Source: JBMORL01 sp049322335 (lineage in GTDB: Bacteria; Bacteroidota; Bacteroidia; Flavobacteriales_D; UBA2798). From it: 64,000 nt of DNA. Below are positions 26,901-35,243 of this stretch, one piece after another (the first letter of the stretch is position 1; each line of letters begins with the position of its first letter). A model generated the notes under the pieces. It was not told the DNA's origin, did not search any database, and was given only the letters and a program-made list of their open reading frames with translations. The stretch lies in contig JBMORL010000077.1 of assembly GCA_049322335.1 (NCBI GenBank), positions 1 through 64,000 on the forward strand. Direction: 5' to 3'. The translations under genes and the position numbers were made by a program.

Positions 26901-27366
26901 TGCCGTCTATTACAAGATCATTAATGGGAGCTGAGGGCCCGATAGATCCCGCATTCCAGCTGTCTATCGTACTTCCGGCAGCAGTATCAGTTCTTCTTAA
27001 ATAAGTAAATGAATTGTTTCCGTTTATTGAGGTAAAATTTCCACCGAGGTAAACACGGTTGTTGTACCGGGCAAGTGAAAAAATTTCACCCGTCATGGAA
27101 ATTACAGGATTCCATCCGGCATCCACAGTATAGGTATTGGTAACGGTATTATGATGAAGTCGCGCAATATTTTTACGGGCTATTCCTCCAATGGATGTAA
27201 AATTTCCCGCCACATACACTTTGTTATTTAGCGAATCTTCCACAACAGAATTTATTTGCCCACCGGAATTAAGATCGGGGAAAGAAGAAATCAACACCTG
27301 CGGATAAACCGATATTGAAATTATCCACCCGGCTATGACTATAAGTATTTTTACTAATGACGCCAT
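23962..27366 (-). CDS. Large secreted protein with PKD-like repeats and a T9SS C-terminal sorting domain
   Basis: 1134 residues. A signal peptide is followed by beta-propeller-like repeats (about 25-390) with units such as VYVAGNFTSIGG and VYLGGNFTSING. Then come about six PKD/Ig-like repeats rich in TGCFxxDTVFIS-type segments (about 470-1000). The C-terminus reads SLELYPNPNSGNFIVEIEL, the classic type IX secretion sorting domain, so the protein should cross the outer membrane via T9SS and attach to the surface. ATG 27366 is preferred over an upstream TTG. First gene of a minus-strand operon with the beta-barrel. Confidence 0.85.
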   Translation of the reverse strand: MASLVKILIVIAGWIISISVYPQVLISSFPDLNSGGQINSVVEDSLNNKVYVAGNFTSIGGIARKNIARLHHNTVTNTYTVDAGWNPVISMTGEIFSLARYNNRVYLGGNFTSINGNNSFTYLRRTDTAAGSTIDSWNAGSIGPSAPINDLVIDGTNLYVAGSGAVYDNGGTVRYNICSFNASSGALNAWNPNTHPNNISMNWGSLEIVKLKINSNYVYMCGRNFGGSLNDGIVALVKSTAGAFLSFNPTFTFEQVIDCELYANKVFIVNSKIWPGGETVYELDQTTGAVNPGAISFGSGNPYSIERYKNHLFIAGDFQSIQSQSQNYIASVDILSSIPYNVTLFNPIPNSAINHFRSLKIIRNRLYLSDNNLTTISSQSKTGVAMYCLPPHDPVSFTQYDQNVCQEESGITYSVPAVLYANSYFWWYTGSDVTVINNGNNSIQLNFGAAATNGNLNVCGVSYCGLYSDTLSLPVYIFSRPDADAGSDSSLTCVRSSLQLNGESVTSGVNFNWSGPSGFSSSSEDPVINQNGIYILTVSEILTGCFQRDTVFISIDTIVPDVITPTGSFVLTCTFDSLLLDGNSLTVNTSQYWNKSGSYFYPDPFFADSIGQYYFVVVNNINGCRDSSSVIVSENRTPPDIFLTSHPTTTGLVLDTLTCIKDSVWVSGYSNGSSASFSFSDSLQVLSYDDSILISDPGSFVFIVTDTSNGCFSVRNFYIQQYITPPLLTSLNDTLYITCSADSVFLSGSALTPGCTEWWEDESGNTFSNPFFANDTGFYFFIAQRTDNGCINFDSVFVQQIPLIIVDAGTDTMICRGGSTLLEAEITGNFSSLYFNWQPVAFSQNPVSVSPDSTTVYYVSVTDGTGCMGSDSVTVFISPDIMDSILTFSLCDSSGGQIQIYPSGGIPPYQFSIDNGSMFQSSNIFSVPFGTYQIIITDSLGCFTSDTAVVSPNSQLPEPYFLVSTYNLPGDTIILIDLSNPQPDSVLWSFPAEAAEATINSGFPGIIFSDTGAYVISLIGFYSGCTETLSKTIYIQYPDTNFSTGQSERGIKSLELYPNPNSGNFIVEIELYEEQNVVMWVADMNGYVWYQNEFREERIISESVQLNLPVNGTCILRIVSEYDARHIYFIVNGR

Positions 27367-27476
27367 TGCAAAAAAGGGAGCCAAAAATAAAATTCAGAAA
27401 ACATCCCCCATAAAAAAGTTTTCAACTAAGTATTTTTACATATGTTCTTCACCCGTTATACGTAATTCTACGTATA

Positions 27477-27506
27477 TTGACAATGCGTTAGTTTATTTTA
27501 TATTTG
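27477..27506 (+). promoter_or_regulatory. Bacteroidota-type promoter
   Basis: TTG (27477-27479), 19-nt spacer, TATATTTG (27499-27506). The start codon at 27515 is only 8 nt downstream of the -7 element, so the mRNA would be almost leaderless. Confidence 0.6.
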
Positions 27507-27514
27507 CTGCCCGT

Positions 27515-30349
27515 ATGAAACATCTGCTGTTGTTTTTACTTTTCTCACCTGTTCTTTTAGTTGCACAGGAAGATTCTGTTTTAAACCCGCTTCAACAGGA
27601 AGTATATAATGTGGTAAATAAAGTGGAATCGGAAGAAAGATTTTTTGATGGGTTTTCTTCTGATTCTGCTCAGCATTTACCATTTGGAATAATAAAAGAA
27701 ATGGGTTCCACACGATATATTATTGCTGTTGACAGTGCAGAATTTCGTTCTTCCGGAGCATGGTTTAATGCTTATATGGCGGTTGATTTTCCCGGTACGA
27801 CAAAAAAAATTGCTTTTGCAGCCAAACATATAAAATTCAACCCCAAAGGCGTTACGGGTGGAAATCAATCCAGGCTGATGCTGGTTTCAGATCATTCCAT
27901 TAAAATCAGTTCAAACATAACGCTTCAGCTAAAAGCTGACGGAAGAAATTTTGTGGAGTGGGACTGTAATGGATTCCGGTCTGTTAACCTGAAAGGGTAT
28001 TTTGAGTTTTCTGAAACTATATTAATTCCCGAGTCAGAAAATAACGGGGAAAAAGTTACCGCATCATTTGAAATAAATACACCCGATATTCATCAGTTTG
28101 TTGCACAGGTTTCCATCACACCTTTTCGGCTGAATAAATTAAAGGATTGGTCGTTTCGCGTTACCGATGCTGTGGTGGATATGAGTGAAATAACCAATGC
28201 GCAGGGAATGATATTTCCAACAGGATATGATTTCTCTTCCATGAATTTTCCGCAGATGTGGACCGGGTTTTATCTGAAAAAACTGGTAATAAAACTGCCC
28301 GGTGAATTTTCACGTAACGGAATTCCTGCTGAAGTACAGGCGGAAAAATTATTAATGGACAACAGTGGCCTTTCCGGAAATTTCACTGCCAGTAATGTTT
28401 TTCCTGCCAGCGAAGGGGATATGAGTGGCTGGGGATTTTCCGTTCAGCAATTGGGAGTAAATTTTCTATCAGGAAAATTAAACGGTGGAAACATAAAAGG
28501 TGAAATAATTATTCCGGCTGTGGAAAATAACGGATTGGGATATACAGCGGCAGTAGTATATAATCCTGTAAATGAAGAAACCGATTATTGTTTTTCCGTT
28601 AATCCCAAAAACAATGTTCAGCTTAATGTATTTTCTGCCAAAATGGATTTGTATAATACATCCCGTGTAAACGTAACAAAGCTAAACGGAAAGTTTTTGC
28701 CGTCAGCCATACTCAATGGAAAAATTACATTTTCTCATGAACAGGCAAGCACTCCCGCGCTCAGTTTTCAAAACCTCACTTTCACTACACAGGCGCCATA
28801 TTTAACAGCAGGAGTTTTTGCCTATGGAAATCCAAACGATTCGCTTTCATCACAAAACCGCGTGGGAAAATTTCCTGTTTCGCTGTATAATATGTTTGTG
28901 ATAGTTCATCCCGAAAAACCAAAAATAAACATGGGAGTACGTTTAAATTTTATGAATTCAGAAAATTTTGGTTTCGCAGCACAAACCAATATTATGTTTG
29001 GAGCGAAGGTAAATCAGGACTCCAATGGAGAAACATGGTCATTTGATAAACTTTCCATTCATGATATCAGCTTGCTGGTAAATACACAACCATTTTATCT
29101 TAACGGCACAATTATTTTTGAAAATGATCATCCGGTTTATGGCGATGGATTTGCGGGACAGATTGAATTTCGTTTCAAGGAGCTGATGGACGAGTCGTTC
29201 CAGGTAAAAACCCGTTTTGGACACACCACCTATAAATATTTTTATGTGGATGCATGGGTGCCGGTGAAAATTAAAATCCCTTCTACGCCATTTGAACTAA
29301 CACGAATGGCCGGAGGGTTGTATTATCACATGCGGCCGATGAACAATACAGTCAACGATTGTATTTCACACATGTCTATTCCTCCGCAAAACAATCAGCC
29401 TTTCCAGGAATATTATCCCGATCCTTCCATCAGTCTTGGATTTCGTGTTGGCTCGGGATTTCAGTTTTCTCCCAATGAAAAAACCATGAATGGTGAAATG
29501 ATGCTGGATGTTTCTTTTCTTTCTTCGGGTGGATTAAACGCTATTCGCCTCAACGGAAATGCATTTTTCCTTTCCACCTTCAACGACCGGTTAACCAAAC
29601 CTGCTCCTGTTTATGCCACAGCTTCTATTGTATTTGATAATGTAAATAAAGTGTTTGATGCAACGTTTAATGCCAACGTAAATGTTCCCCATGCTGTGAA
29701 TGGTTTTGCTTCTTCCAAAATTTATGTATCTCCCGATCTCTGGTATGTATGCGTAGGAAGGCCCACACAACCTGCATACATTAATTTATTGGGAATCGCC
29801 AGTGCAACCGCTTATGTAATGGCGGGACAACAATTGGAACCCATGCCACCTCCGTTTCCGGTAGTAGCCAATCTTGTGGCACAAACCGGGCTGGATCAGC
29901 AACGAAACAATGAAGCATTGGCTAACGCTTCGGGGTTTGCTGCAGGAATAAGATTTCAATCTTCCTTTTACAAGGAGTTCGGTTTCGATTTCTTTTCTGT
30001 TTATGGCGGATTTGCTTTTGGGGTTGGATTTGATATGATGCTGGCTAATTTCGGAAGCCAGGCACATTGCGCAGGATCTTCTGAAACGGCAGGAATGAAC
30101 GGATGGGTGGCACAAGGACAGCTATTTGCTTATTTGCAGGGAACGATTGGAATAAAAGGAACTGTATTTAAACAGGATTTTGATCTGGTTGTGCTCAGTG
30201 CAACTGTTGCGGCAATAGTAGGTGGAAAAATTCCCAATCCGTCTTATGTTTACGGTGCGCTCGCTTGTCAATATACCATTCTGAGTTGCATAAACGGAAG
30301 TTTTAATTTTGATTTTTCTGTTGGAAATGATTGCACCATTGTAAACTGA
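27515..30349 (+). CDS. Large exported protein of unknown function
   Basis: 944 residues with a clear signal peptide (MKHLLLFLLFSPVLLVAQ). The mature part is rich in beta-strand-like alternation with many Asn, Gly and aromatic residues. A C-terminal stretch is rich in small residues (about 780-930). I recognise no domain. The paired Cys in the last 100 residues may form disulfides. ATG 27515 is the start of the signal peptide; the frame is open further upstream but crosses the promoter. It is followed after 1 bp by the FN3-like gene and is divergent from the T9SS-sorted protein gene. Confidence 0.7.
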   Translation: MKHLLLFLLFSPVLLVAQEDSVLNPLQQEVYNVVNKVESEERFFDGFSSDSAQHLPFGIIKEMGSTRYIIAVDSAEFRSSGAWFNAYMAVDFPGTTKKIAFAAKHIKFNPKGVTGGNQSRLMLVSDHSIKISSNITLQLKADGRNFVEWDCNGFRSVNLKGYFEFSETILIPESENNGEKVTASFEINTPDIHQFVAQVSITPFRLNKLKDWSFRVTDAVVDMSEITNAQGMIFPTGYDFSSMNFPQMWTGFYLKKLVIKLPGEFSRNGIPAEVQAEKLLMDNSGLSGNFTASNVFPASEGDMSGWGFSVQQLGVNFLSGKLNGGNIKGEIIIPAVENNGLGYTAAVVYNPVNEETDYCFSVNPKNNVQLNVFSAKMDLYNTSRVNVTKLNGKFLPSAILNGKITFSHEQASTPALSFQNLTFTTQAPYLTAGVFAYGNPNDSLSSQNRVGKFPVSLYNMFVIVHPEKPKINMGVRLNFMNSENFGFAAQTNIMFGAKVNQDSNGETWSFDKLSIHDISLLVNTQPFYLNGTIIFENDHPVYGDGFAGQIEFRFKELMDESFQVKTRFGHTTYKYFYVDAWVPVKIKIPSTPFELTRMAGGLYYHMRPMNNTVNDCISHMSIPPQNNQPFQEYYPDPSISLGFRVGSGFQFSPNEKTMNGEMMLDVSFLSSGGLNAIRLNGNAFFLSTFNDRLTKPAPVYATASIVFDNVNKVFDATFNANVNVPHAVNGFASSKIYVSPDLWYVCVGRPTQPAYINLLGIASATAYVMAGQQLEPMPPPFPVVANLVAQTGLDQQRNNEALANASGFAAGIRFQSSFYKEFGFDFFSVYGGFAFGVGFDMMLANFGSQAHCAGSSETAGMNGWVAQGQLFAYLQGTIGIKGTVFKQDFDLVVLSATVAAIVGGKIPNPSYVYGALACQYTILSCINGSFNFDFSVGNDCTIVN

Positions 30350-30350
30350 T

Positions 30351-32369
30351 ATGAAAAAAAATAGTTTCTTATTGCTGATTTTCCTTTTACCACTTTTTTC
30401 TTTTGCGCAAAAATCATCTCTTGCCGCAAAGGTAAAAGTAACCGATTCATCTGTTATTCTTCGCTGGGCACCCGCGGATCTTAAAACATGGGAAGCTGCC
30501 AAAAAACACGGATATATGATTCAGCGTGCTGAAGTGGAAAATGAATCTTCCGCTTCAATTATCAACTGGAAAAACATCTCATCGTTAAATAATACACCGT
30601 TTTTTCCATGGAAAGATAATGATTCCCTGTGGAAAGAACAGATAAATAAAAACGAAAATCTTTTTTTAATATACAATGCCCTTTATCCCGAAAAGGTAAG
30701 TCGTTTTGTCAATCCCAATGAAAAAAAAGCGGCAACAGAAAACCTTTTTTTTCTTGGGTTGATGGTTTGCGACATCTATCCTGATGCAGCAAGAGCAGCG
30801 GCTTTGTATTTCAGTGATGAACAGGCAGACAGGAATAAAAAATATGCTTACCGGATATCCATTCCGGGAACAGCAATTTTACCGGCCGTTGTGTTTTGTA
30901 ATATGCAAATGCCGGAATATCCTTCTGTATCTTCTTTAAGGGCGGTTAGCAAAAACCAGTCATCGGTTTTGTCGTGGGAAATTAAAAACACCGGGATGTA
31001 TTATTCTTCATGGATCATTGAACGTTCGGATGACAGCATTCATTTTGTCCGGCTCAATGACTTTCCCCATGTAGTGATGGCTTCGCAGTTTGAAAAAAAT
31101 AAAACTGAAACCTATTTTCTCGACTCAACTGTTGAGAAAAAGAAAAAGTACTGGTATCGTGTAAAAGGAAAGGATCATTTTGGCGGATATGGCCCGGTTT
31201 CAAATGTGGTTTCGTGTATTTCTTATCCTGATCTGAAAGGTGCGGCAGAATTGGATACATTTTTTGTGCAGGATGATTCCCTCCTGAAAATTTATTATTA
31301 CTTAACCGACTCATCAGAAATACCGGAGATCAAATCACACGGTGTTTTATGGAGTGAGTATATCGATGGGAAATATTCATTTCTCCCTTCAAAAAACGGG
31401 GAAACAAATCATATTACCTGTTCACGGACCAATTACTATAAAATGTTTGTTACCGGATTTAATAACGACACTGTTTTTTCACATCCATACCTTGTTTTAC
31501 TTCCTGATAAAACACCTCCGCCTGTTCCTGAAATTATTTCGGGAACCAGCGACCGGAAAGGAATTATCAAAATAGCCTGGAAACCGGTAAAGGAAAATCA
31601 ACTAATGGGGTATCGTGCATATCGTTCCAATTTTTTACACGAAGAATTTACCGAGGTAACGGGTAATTTTTTGCAGGATACATTTTTTACCGACACTGTT
31701 TCACTGGAAACATTAACCGAAGAAATTTATTACAGAGTGAATGCCGTTGACAAAAATTACAACAATTCTGCTTATTCATTACCCATAAAAATTAAAAAAC
31801 CCGATATTATTCCGCCTGTTATGGCTGTAATAACAGATATTCATTACGAAAAGAATAAAATCATACTTCAATGGAACAATTCCACCAGCGAGGATGTGGC
31901 TTCAACCGAAATCTGGCGCTCGTCTTTGCTTACGGGATTCAATAAAATATTTGTTGCCGCAAACAATGAAAATAGCTTTGCTGATTCCTCTGCAGTTCCC
32001 GATTCGTGTTATTATTACAAAACGGTGGTGGTGGATGATGCAAATAATTTCACTGAAAGCCAGCCGGTATATGGATGTAATTTATCTGTACTTTACCCGG
32101 CCATCGATTCTGTTTCCTTTTCGGTGAACCGCGATAAAAAAAATATTTCGCTGGCCTGGAAGTATGAATATGCAGGAGTGGAAAAATATATTCTTTACAA
32201 ATCCAAAAAAGGAGAACCGCCCCGCATTTGCAAAACGCTTCCGGGAGATGTAAATTTTTACCAGGACAAAGAATTGCATATCGGCAATCAGTATGTGTAT
32301 TACCTCCGCGCTGTTTTTCAAAATGGAAAAGAAAGTGTTTTGGGAGATGGGTGGGAGGTGGAGTATTGA
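30351..32369 (+). CDS. Secreted fibronectin type III-like protein
   Basis: 672 residues, signal peptide ending FSFAQ (about residue 19). At least four FN3-like repeats are suggested by recurring YxYRIxxxD/YYRVNAVD and VSNVVSC elements (about 30-190, 195-290, 395-490 and 495-585). FN3 domains mediate binding. It starts 1 bp after the preceding gene's stop, so the two are co-translated. Probable surface or periplasmic component of the same locus. Confidence 0.75.
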   Translation: MKKNSFLLLIFLLPLFSFAQKSSLAAKVKVTDSSVILRWAPADLKTWEAAKKHGYMIQRAEVENESSASIINWKNISSLNNTPFFPWKDNDSLWKEQINKNENLFLIYNALYPEKVSRFVNPNEKKAATENLFFLGLMVCDIYPDAARAAALYFSDEQADRNKKYAYRISIPGTAILPAVVFCNMQMPEYPSVSSLRAVSKNQSSVLSWEIKNTGMYYSSWIIERSDDSIHFVRLNDFPHVVMASQFEKNKTETYFLDSTVEKKKKYWYRVKGKDHFGGYGPVSNVVSCISYPDLKGAAELDTFFVQDDSLLKIYYYLTDSSEIPEIKSHGVLWSEYIDGKYSFLPSKNGETNHITCSRTNYYKMFVTGFNNDTVFSHPYLVLLPDKTPPPVPEIISGTSDRKGIIKIAWKPVKENQLMGYRAYRSNFLHEEFTEVTGNFLQDTFFTDTVSLETLTEEIYYRVNAVDKNYNNSAYSLPIKIKKPDIIPPVMAVITDIHYEKNKIILQWNNSTSEDVASTEIWRSSLLTGFNKIFVAANNENSFADSSAVPDSCYYYKTVVVDDANNFTESQPVYGCNLSVLYPAIDSVSFSVNRDKKNISLAWKYEYAGVEKYILYKSKKGEPPRICKTLPGDVNFYQDKELHIGNQYVYYLRAVFQNGKESVLGDGWEVEY

Positions 32370-32417
32370 GGAGATGAACAAATGGAAAGAATTTTGTTTT
32401 CGTCAAAAATTATTTGA

Positions 32418-32972
32418 TTACTTTATATGTATATGAAGCCGTTTCCGTAGCCCGCCCTCAACAATTTTTTTTAGTGTGGATATTTCAACATGAAAACGGT
32501 TTGCTTCTATTCTTGAGATGTAAAACTTGTCTGAGCCGATCCTTTTGCCAAGTTCTTCCTGGGTAAGTCCGGCTTTGAGGCGTGCTTTTCTTATCATTTC
32601 ACCCAAAGGCAATTTATCCCTTGACGAATCAGGCTCACTTAACTCGTAGAGTGTATCAGCTCCCGGCTGGAATGGAAGGCAGGTAGTTTTACCTCCCGGT
32701 AATTTAATTTCTGTTTTAATTTCAGGCCAGCAGAGACTATAGTTTTCCAGTATTACTTTTTTAAATTCTCCGGGTTGAAGCAACTTATATTCTTTGTCGC
32801 TTCGTTTTACTTTCCACAACCTGAAAATCTTTTTAAAATCCAGTATCCTGTTTTGGCCGTCACTGAACAAAACAAAAATGGTATAACCGCTTACCCTGTT
32901 TATACGAAGGATCCGGGGAAGCGTTTTTTTTGATTTCCATGCCGTTTTTACAGATACTTTTGAATTTTTCAT
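32418..32972 (-). CDS. DUF2442 and XRE-type HTH fusion protein
   Basis: 184 residues. The N-terminal half is DUF2442-like (LRINRVSGYTIFVLFSDG with LDFKKIF). The C-terminal part is a HTH_3 domain (about 122-175) with MIRKARLKAGLTQEELGKR and IGSDKFYISRIEANR. DUF2442 proteins often pair with DUF4160 proteins, as here 14 bp upstream; such pairs are predicted toxin-antitoxin-like modules. The HTH half would be the DNA-binding, autoregulating part. Role inferred. Confidence 0.8.
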   Translation of the reverse strand: MKNSKVSVKTAWKSKKTLPRILRINRVSGYTIFVLFSDGQNRILDFKKIFRLWKVKRSDKEYKLLQPGEFKKVILENYSLCWPEIKTEIKLPGGKTTCLPFQPGADTLYELSEPDSSRDKLPLGEMIRKARLKAGLTQEELGKRIGSDKFYISRIEANRFHVEISTLKKIVEGGLRKRLHIHIK

Positions 32973-32986
32973 ATTATACTTCCGTT

Positions 32987-33238
32987 TTATTTTCCCTTTC
33001 TTAATTGCGGGTTCAGATTGTAAAACAGTTCAATAAGTTTTCTTTTCAGCTCTTCATTATCCAGCCACGTTTTTATTTCTTTTAATTGTTTTCCCGGCAT
33101 ATCACCTTTTATAACAATCAGGGTTTTTATATTAAGCACCACTTCATATTCAGCATAAACAGCATGAAGATGAGGTGGATTATGATCGCGGGAATAGATA
33201 TAAATTTTTATGTTCCGGATAATATGGATTGTTCCCAT
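32987..33238 (-). CDS. DUF4160 protein
   Basis: 83 residues with the family signature IYIYSRDHNPPHLHA near the start. ATG 33238 gives the usual DUF4160 beginning MGTIHIIRNIK; the longer frame adds MCNEYHGG. The conserved HNPPHLH suggests metal or substrate binding, but no activity is established. Operon with the DUF2442-HTH gene. Confidence 0.8.
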   Translation of the reverse strand: MGTIHIIRNIKIYIYSRDHNPPHLHAVYAEYEVVLNIKTLIVIKGDMPGKQLKEIKTWLDNEELKRKLIELFYNLNPQLRKGK

Positions 33239-33374
33239 CCCGCCATGGTATTCGTTGCACAATCCTTTTTCCGTATAGCATATTCATGTTTTTTTAACGG
33301 ATTATAATACACAAAGTTGTAAAATATTACAACAAAAAGAAAATTTATTTTCATGATTTTGTTCGTCAGAAGGC

Positions 33375-33635
33375 TTAAGCAGTAATAGCTCTAACTGTTA
33401 ATCTTGAGGTTCCAATTTGGAACCTCAAGATTTCTATCTCATAATCACCAAGTTGAAACATAAAATCTTCCGGAAACCGTTCTGAATTTCTTTTTACAGC
33501 TTTATTCGGATACTTAGTTTTCACCCCATACAATTCCGCCAGGTCTTCGTCCGGCATCACTTTCTCTCCGCGTATAAAATAGATTTTCTGTACTATTAGT
33601 ATTTCGATATTATTATTTTTCCCGTTATTTTCCAT
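33375..33635 (-). pseudogene. Truncated ORF6N (KilA-N/Roi-like) domain protein
   Basis: 86 residues matching only the first part of ORF6N: IYFIRGEKVMPDEDLAELYGV, KRNSERFPEDFMFQL and the start of the EILRFQIGTS strand. The usual continuation (WGGxRYLPYxFTEQG) is absent; the frame instead ends with an unrelated tail (RLTVRAITA). The break coincides with a 33-bp perfect palindrome at 33400-33432. Probably a remnant left by deletion or rearrangement, although expression as a short protein cannot be excluded. Confidence 0.7.
33400..33432. repeat. Perfect 33-bp palindrome
   Basis: Arms AATCTTGAGGTTCCAA and TTGGAACCTCAAGATT around a single T, with no mismatch. It lies at the truncation point of the ORF6N fragment. 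Confidence 0.85.
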
Positions 33636-33680
33636 TTCAGTTGTTGGTTTTTAAATTGGATTTTTGGTTTATTTAAAAAA

Positions 33681-33712
33681 GCAAAAAGACTCCCTTGCGG
33701 AAGCCTTTTTGC
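33681..33712 (-). terminator. Terminator downstream of ssb
   Basis: GCAAAAAG and CTTTTTGC arms with inner CTCC/GGAA-type pairing, 10 bp after the ssb stop; the stem itself supplies the T run on the minus strand. Confidence 0.6.
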
Positions 33713-33721
33713 AGGAAAAAA

Positions 33722-34063
33722 CTATTTCTCTTTTTTGGAAAGCAGCAGAAATTCTTCGGCTACCACTTCGGTAACGAAACGCTTGTTGCCGTCTTTGTCC
33801 TCGTAGCTGTAGGAAGATATCTTTCCTTCGAGCGCTACCTGTTTTCCTTTTTCCAGGAGTTTTTCGGCCAGTTTTGCCGTATTTCCCCAGCAAACAATGT
33901 TGTGCCATTGTACGTTGTCAACGTATTCGCCTTTTTTGTTTTTGTAACTTTCATTGGTGGCGATGGAAAATTTGGCCATCATGTTTCCGTTGGCAAGGGT
34001 TTTTACTTCAGGAGTTTTTCCGATGTTGCCGATCAGTTGTACTTTGTTTCTTAATGTGTTCAT
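33722..34063 (-). CDS. ssb: Single-stranded DNA-binding protein
   Basis: 113 residues, a complete OB fold: NKVQLIGNIGKTPEVK, MAKFSIATNESY, WHNIVCWGNTAKLAEKLLEKGKQVALEGKI and FVTEVVAEEFLLL. It lacks the Gly-rich linker and acidic DDDIPF-like tail that recruit partner proteins in full-length SSB. Such short SSBs are common as second copies in Bacteroidota and on mobile elements. Probably a secondary SSB. Confidence 0.92.
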   Translation of the reverse strand: MNTLRNKVQLIGNIGKTPEVKTLANGNMMAKFSIATNESYKNKKGEYVDNVQWHNIVCWGNTAKLAEKLLEKGKQVALEGKISSYSYEDKDGNKRFVTEVVAEEFLLLSKKEK

Positions 34064-34363
34064 GACTTTGAATTTTGTATCTGCGCCTTTCTCTTTTGTT
34101 TATTTTTCAGCGCAGACAGGTTAAACATTTATTTTATTTTTTGTCGCCTTCACTTTCCCGGGATTCGTAAAATTGACGATGCAAAGATGTAGCGGCAAAA
34201 ATCCCCGATCCGGTTATTTGTCGCTTAGTGTCGGATATAAGTATTTGAATGTGCGTGTAACCGTTTGTAAATGAAAATACCATTCGGGAACAGCTCCCGA
34301 ACCCCGGAGCAAAAACATTATTGATAAAATTCTAAAAGATGAGTTGATGTAAATTGAATTCTT

Positions 34364-34449
34364 AATCCGCGTTCGTCTGCGCCATCTGCGGGGAAAAAAT
34401 TACCGCATCATGTCTCCCGCAGATAACGCTGATTAACGCAGATGAATCC
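34364..34449. repeat. Inverted CTGCGG/AACGCAGAT-type repeat
   Basis: CGTCTGCGCCATCTGCGGG faces CCCGCAGATAACGCTGATTA across about 25 bp, giving a long imperfect hairpin. Related sequences are widespread in intergenic DNA of Bacteroidota. Confidence 0.6.
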
Positions 34450-34640
34450 GGAAATTATTTCTCTTTCCTCATGAAATAGCTGTTTTATCAGATCGTAAAT
34501 AACCCGCATTTGGAAAGCCAAAAGGGACACGTAATACGTATAAACTTCACCTTTTTGTTAAAACCACCTGAAATCTAAACAAATAAACGGTTTAGATGTA
34601 AAATGTGGACTGATTTTTGTATATTAGTTTTATAATTCCG

Positions 34641-34700
34641 CCATCGCACTCTTTGCGCCCTCTGTGTAACTTTTGCGTCTTTGCGGTTTCTGCATTTTAA
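34641..34700. repeat. CTTTGCG-type dispersed intergenic repeat
   Basis: Runs of CTCTTTGCGCCCTCTG, TTTTGCGTCTTTGCGG and TTTCTGCATTTTA. The same words recur at 54066-54165 and 56395-56452, and reversed at 38371-38395, marking one dispersed family. Confidence 0.65.
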
Positions 34701-34743
34701 CGAATTAAACTAAGTAATAACAAAACCATAAACCAATACCAAC

Positions 34744-35022
34744 ATGAAAAAACTCATCCTCACCACCGCAGTTGTTCTCACTGCTATTTCTTCTTTCAGT
34801 GCAGTAACCATTCGTTACTACAACAAAGATTCACGCGCACACACCATGGCTGTGCAGATTGACGGATCGAAAAAAGAAGTGACTTTCAGTGCCAGCACGA
34901 CATCCACCGTAACCATCCAGGGCGGAGGAACCACCTGCACCATCCAAACTCCCTGTGGCGCCATCACCGTTAAAGACGGAGCCAACATCGAGATCAAAGA
35001 CGGATGTATTAAGATCAACTGA
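34744..35022 (+). CDS. Small exported protein
   Basis: 92 residues. Signal peptide MKKLILTTAVVLTAISSFSA, then a 70-residue Thr-rich beta-type domain with TTCTIQTPCG (a likely disulfide) and repeated VTVKDGANIEIKDG-like turns. No family recognised. A strong terminator directly follows, so it is a single-gene unit. Confidence 0.7.
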   Translation: MKKLILTTAVVLTAISSFSAVTIRYYNKDSRAHTMAVQIDGSKKEVTFSASTTSTVTIQGGGTTCTIQTPCGAITVKDGANIEIKDGCIKIN

Positions 35023-35044
35023 TTTTTTACAAAATAATCAGAAG

Positions 35045-35074
35045 CCCGGCAGGTAGTCCCTGTCGGGTTTTTTG
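35045..35074 (+). terminator. Intrinsic terminator
   Basis: CCCGGCAGG/CCTGTCGGG stem followed by TTTTTT, 23 bp after the preceding stop codon. Confidence 0.85.
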
Positions 35075-35076
35075 TT

Positions 35077-35243
35077 GGGGGACGTGAGAGGTGAGATGTT
35101 AGATTGGGAGATATTAGACGTGAGATGCAGGCGATTGCAAAATGACGGAGAAATTTTTATTTTTGGTTGGAGCAAAAAAGGTAAGCAAAGCCATCCAAAA
35201 TTAGCTGTATAGGCTTACCAAAGGTTGGGGGATAAACAAGTTA
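35077..35243. repeat. Intergenic region with GAGATGTTAGA-type repeat and a short inverted repeat
   Basis: GACGTGAGAGGTGAGATG and ATTAGACGTGAGATG (about 35080-35128) are direct repeats of a low-complexity type. GGTAAGC (35180-35186) and GCTTACC (35213-35219) form a loose inverted repeat just before the next gene. Confidence 0.5.

Larger units (their letters stand above)
34064..34743. other. 680-bp intergenic region with two repeat families and no gene seen
   Basis: Between divergently oriented ssb and a small exported protein gene. I find no ORF with coding character and no tRNA-like fold. It holds an inverted repeat of AACGC/CAGAT-type units at 34364-34449 and a CTTTGCG-type repeat at about 34641-34700. 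Both types recur elsewhere in the window. Confidence 0.6.

Noticed and set aside
30122..30502. Minus-strand frame at the junction of two secreted-protein genes
   Set aside because: Overlaps both real genes and has no coding character of its own.
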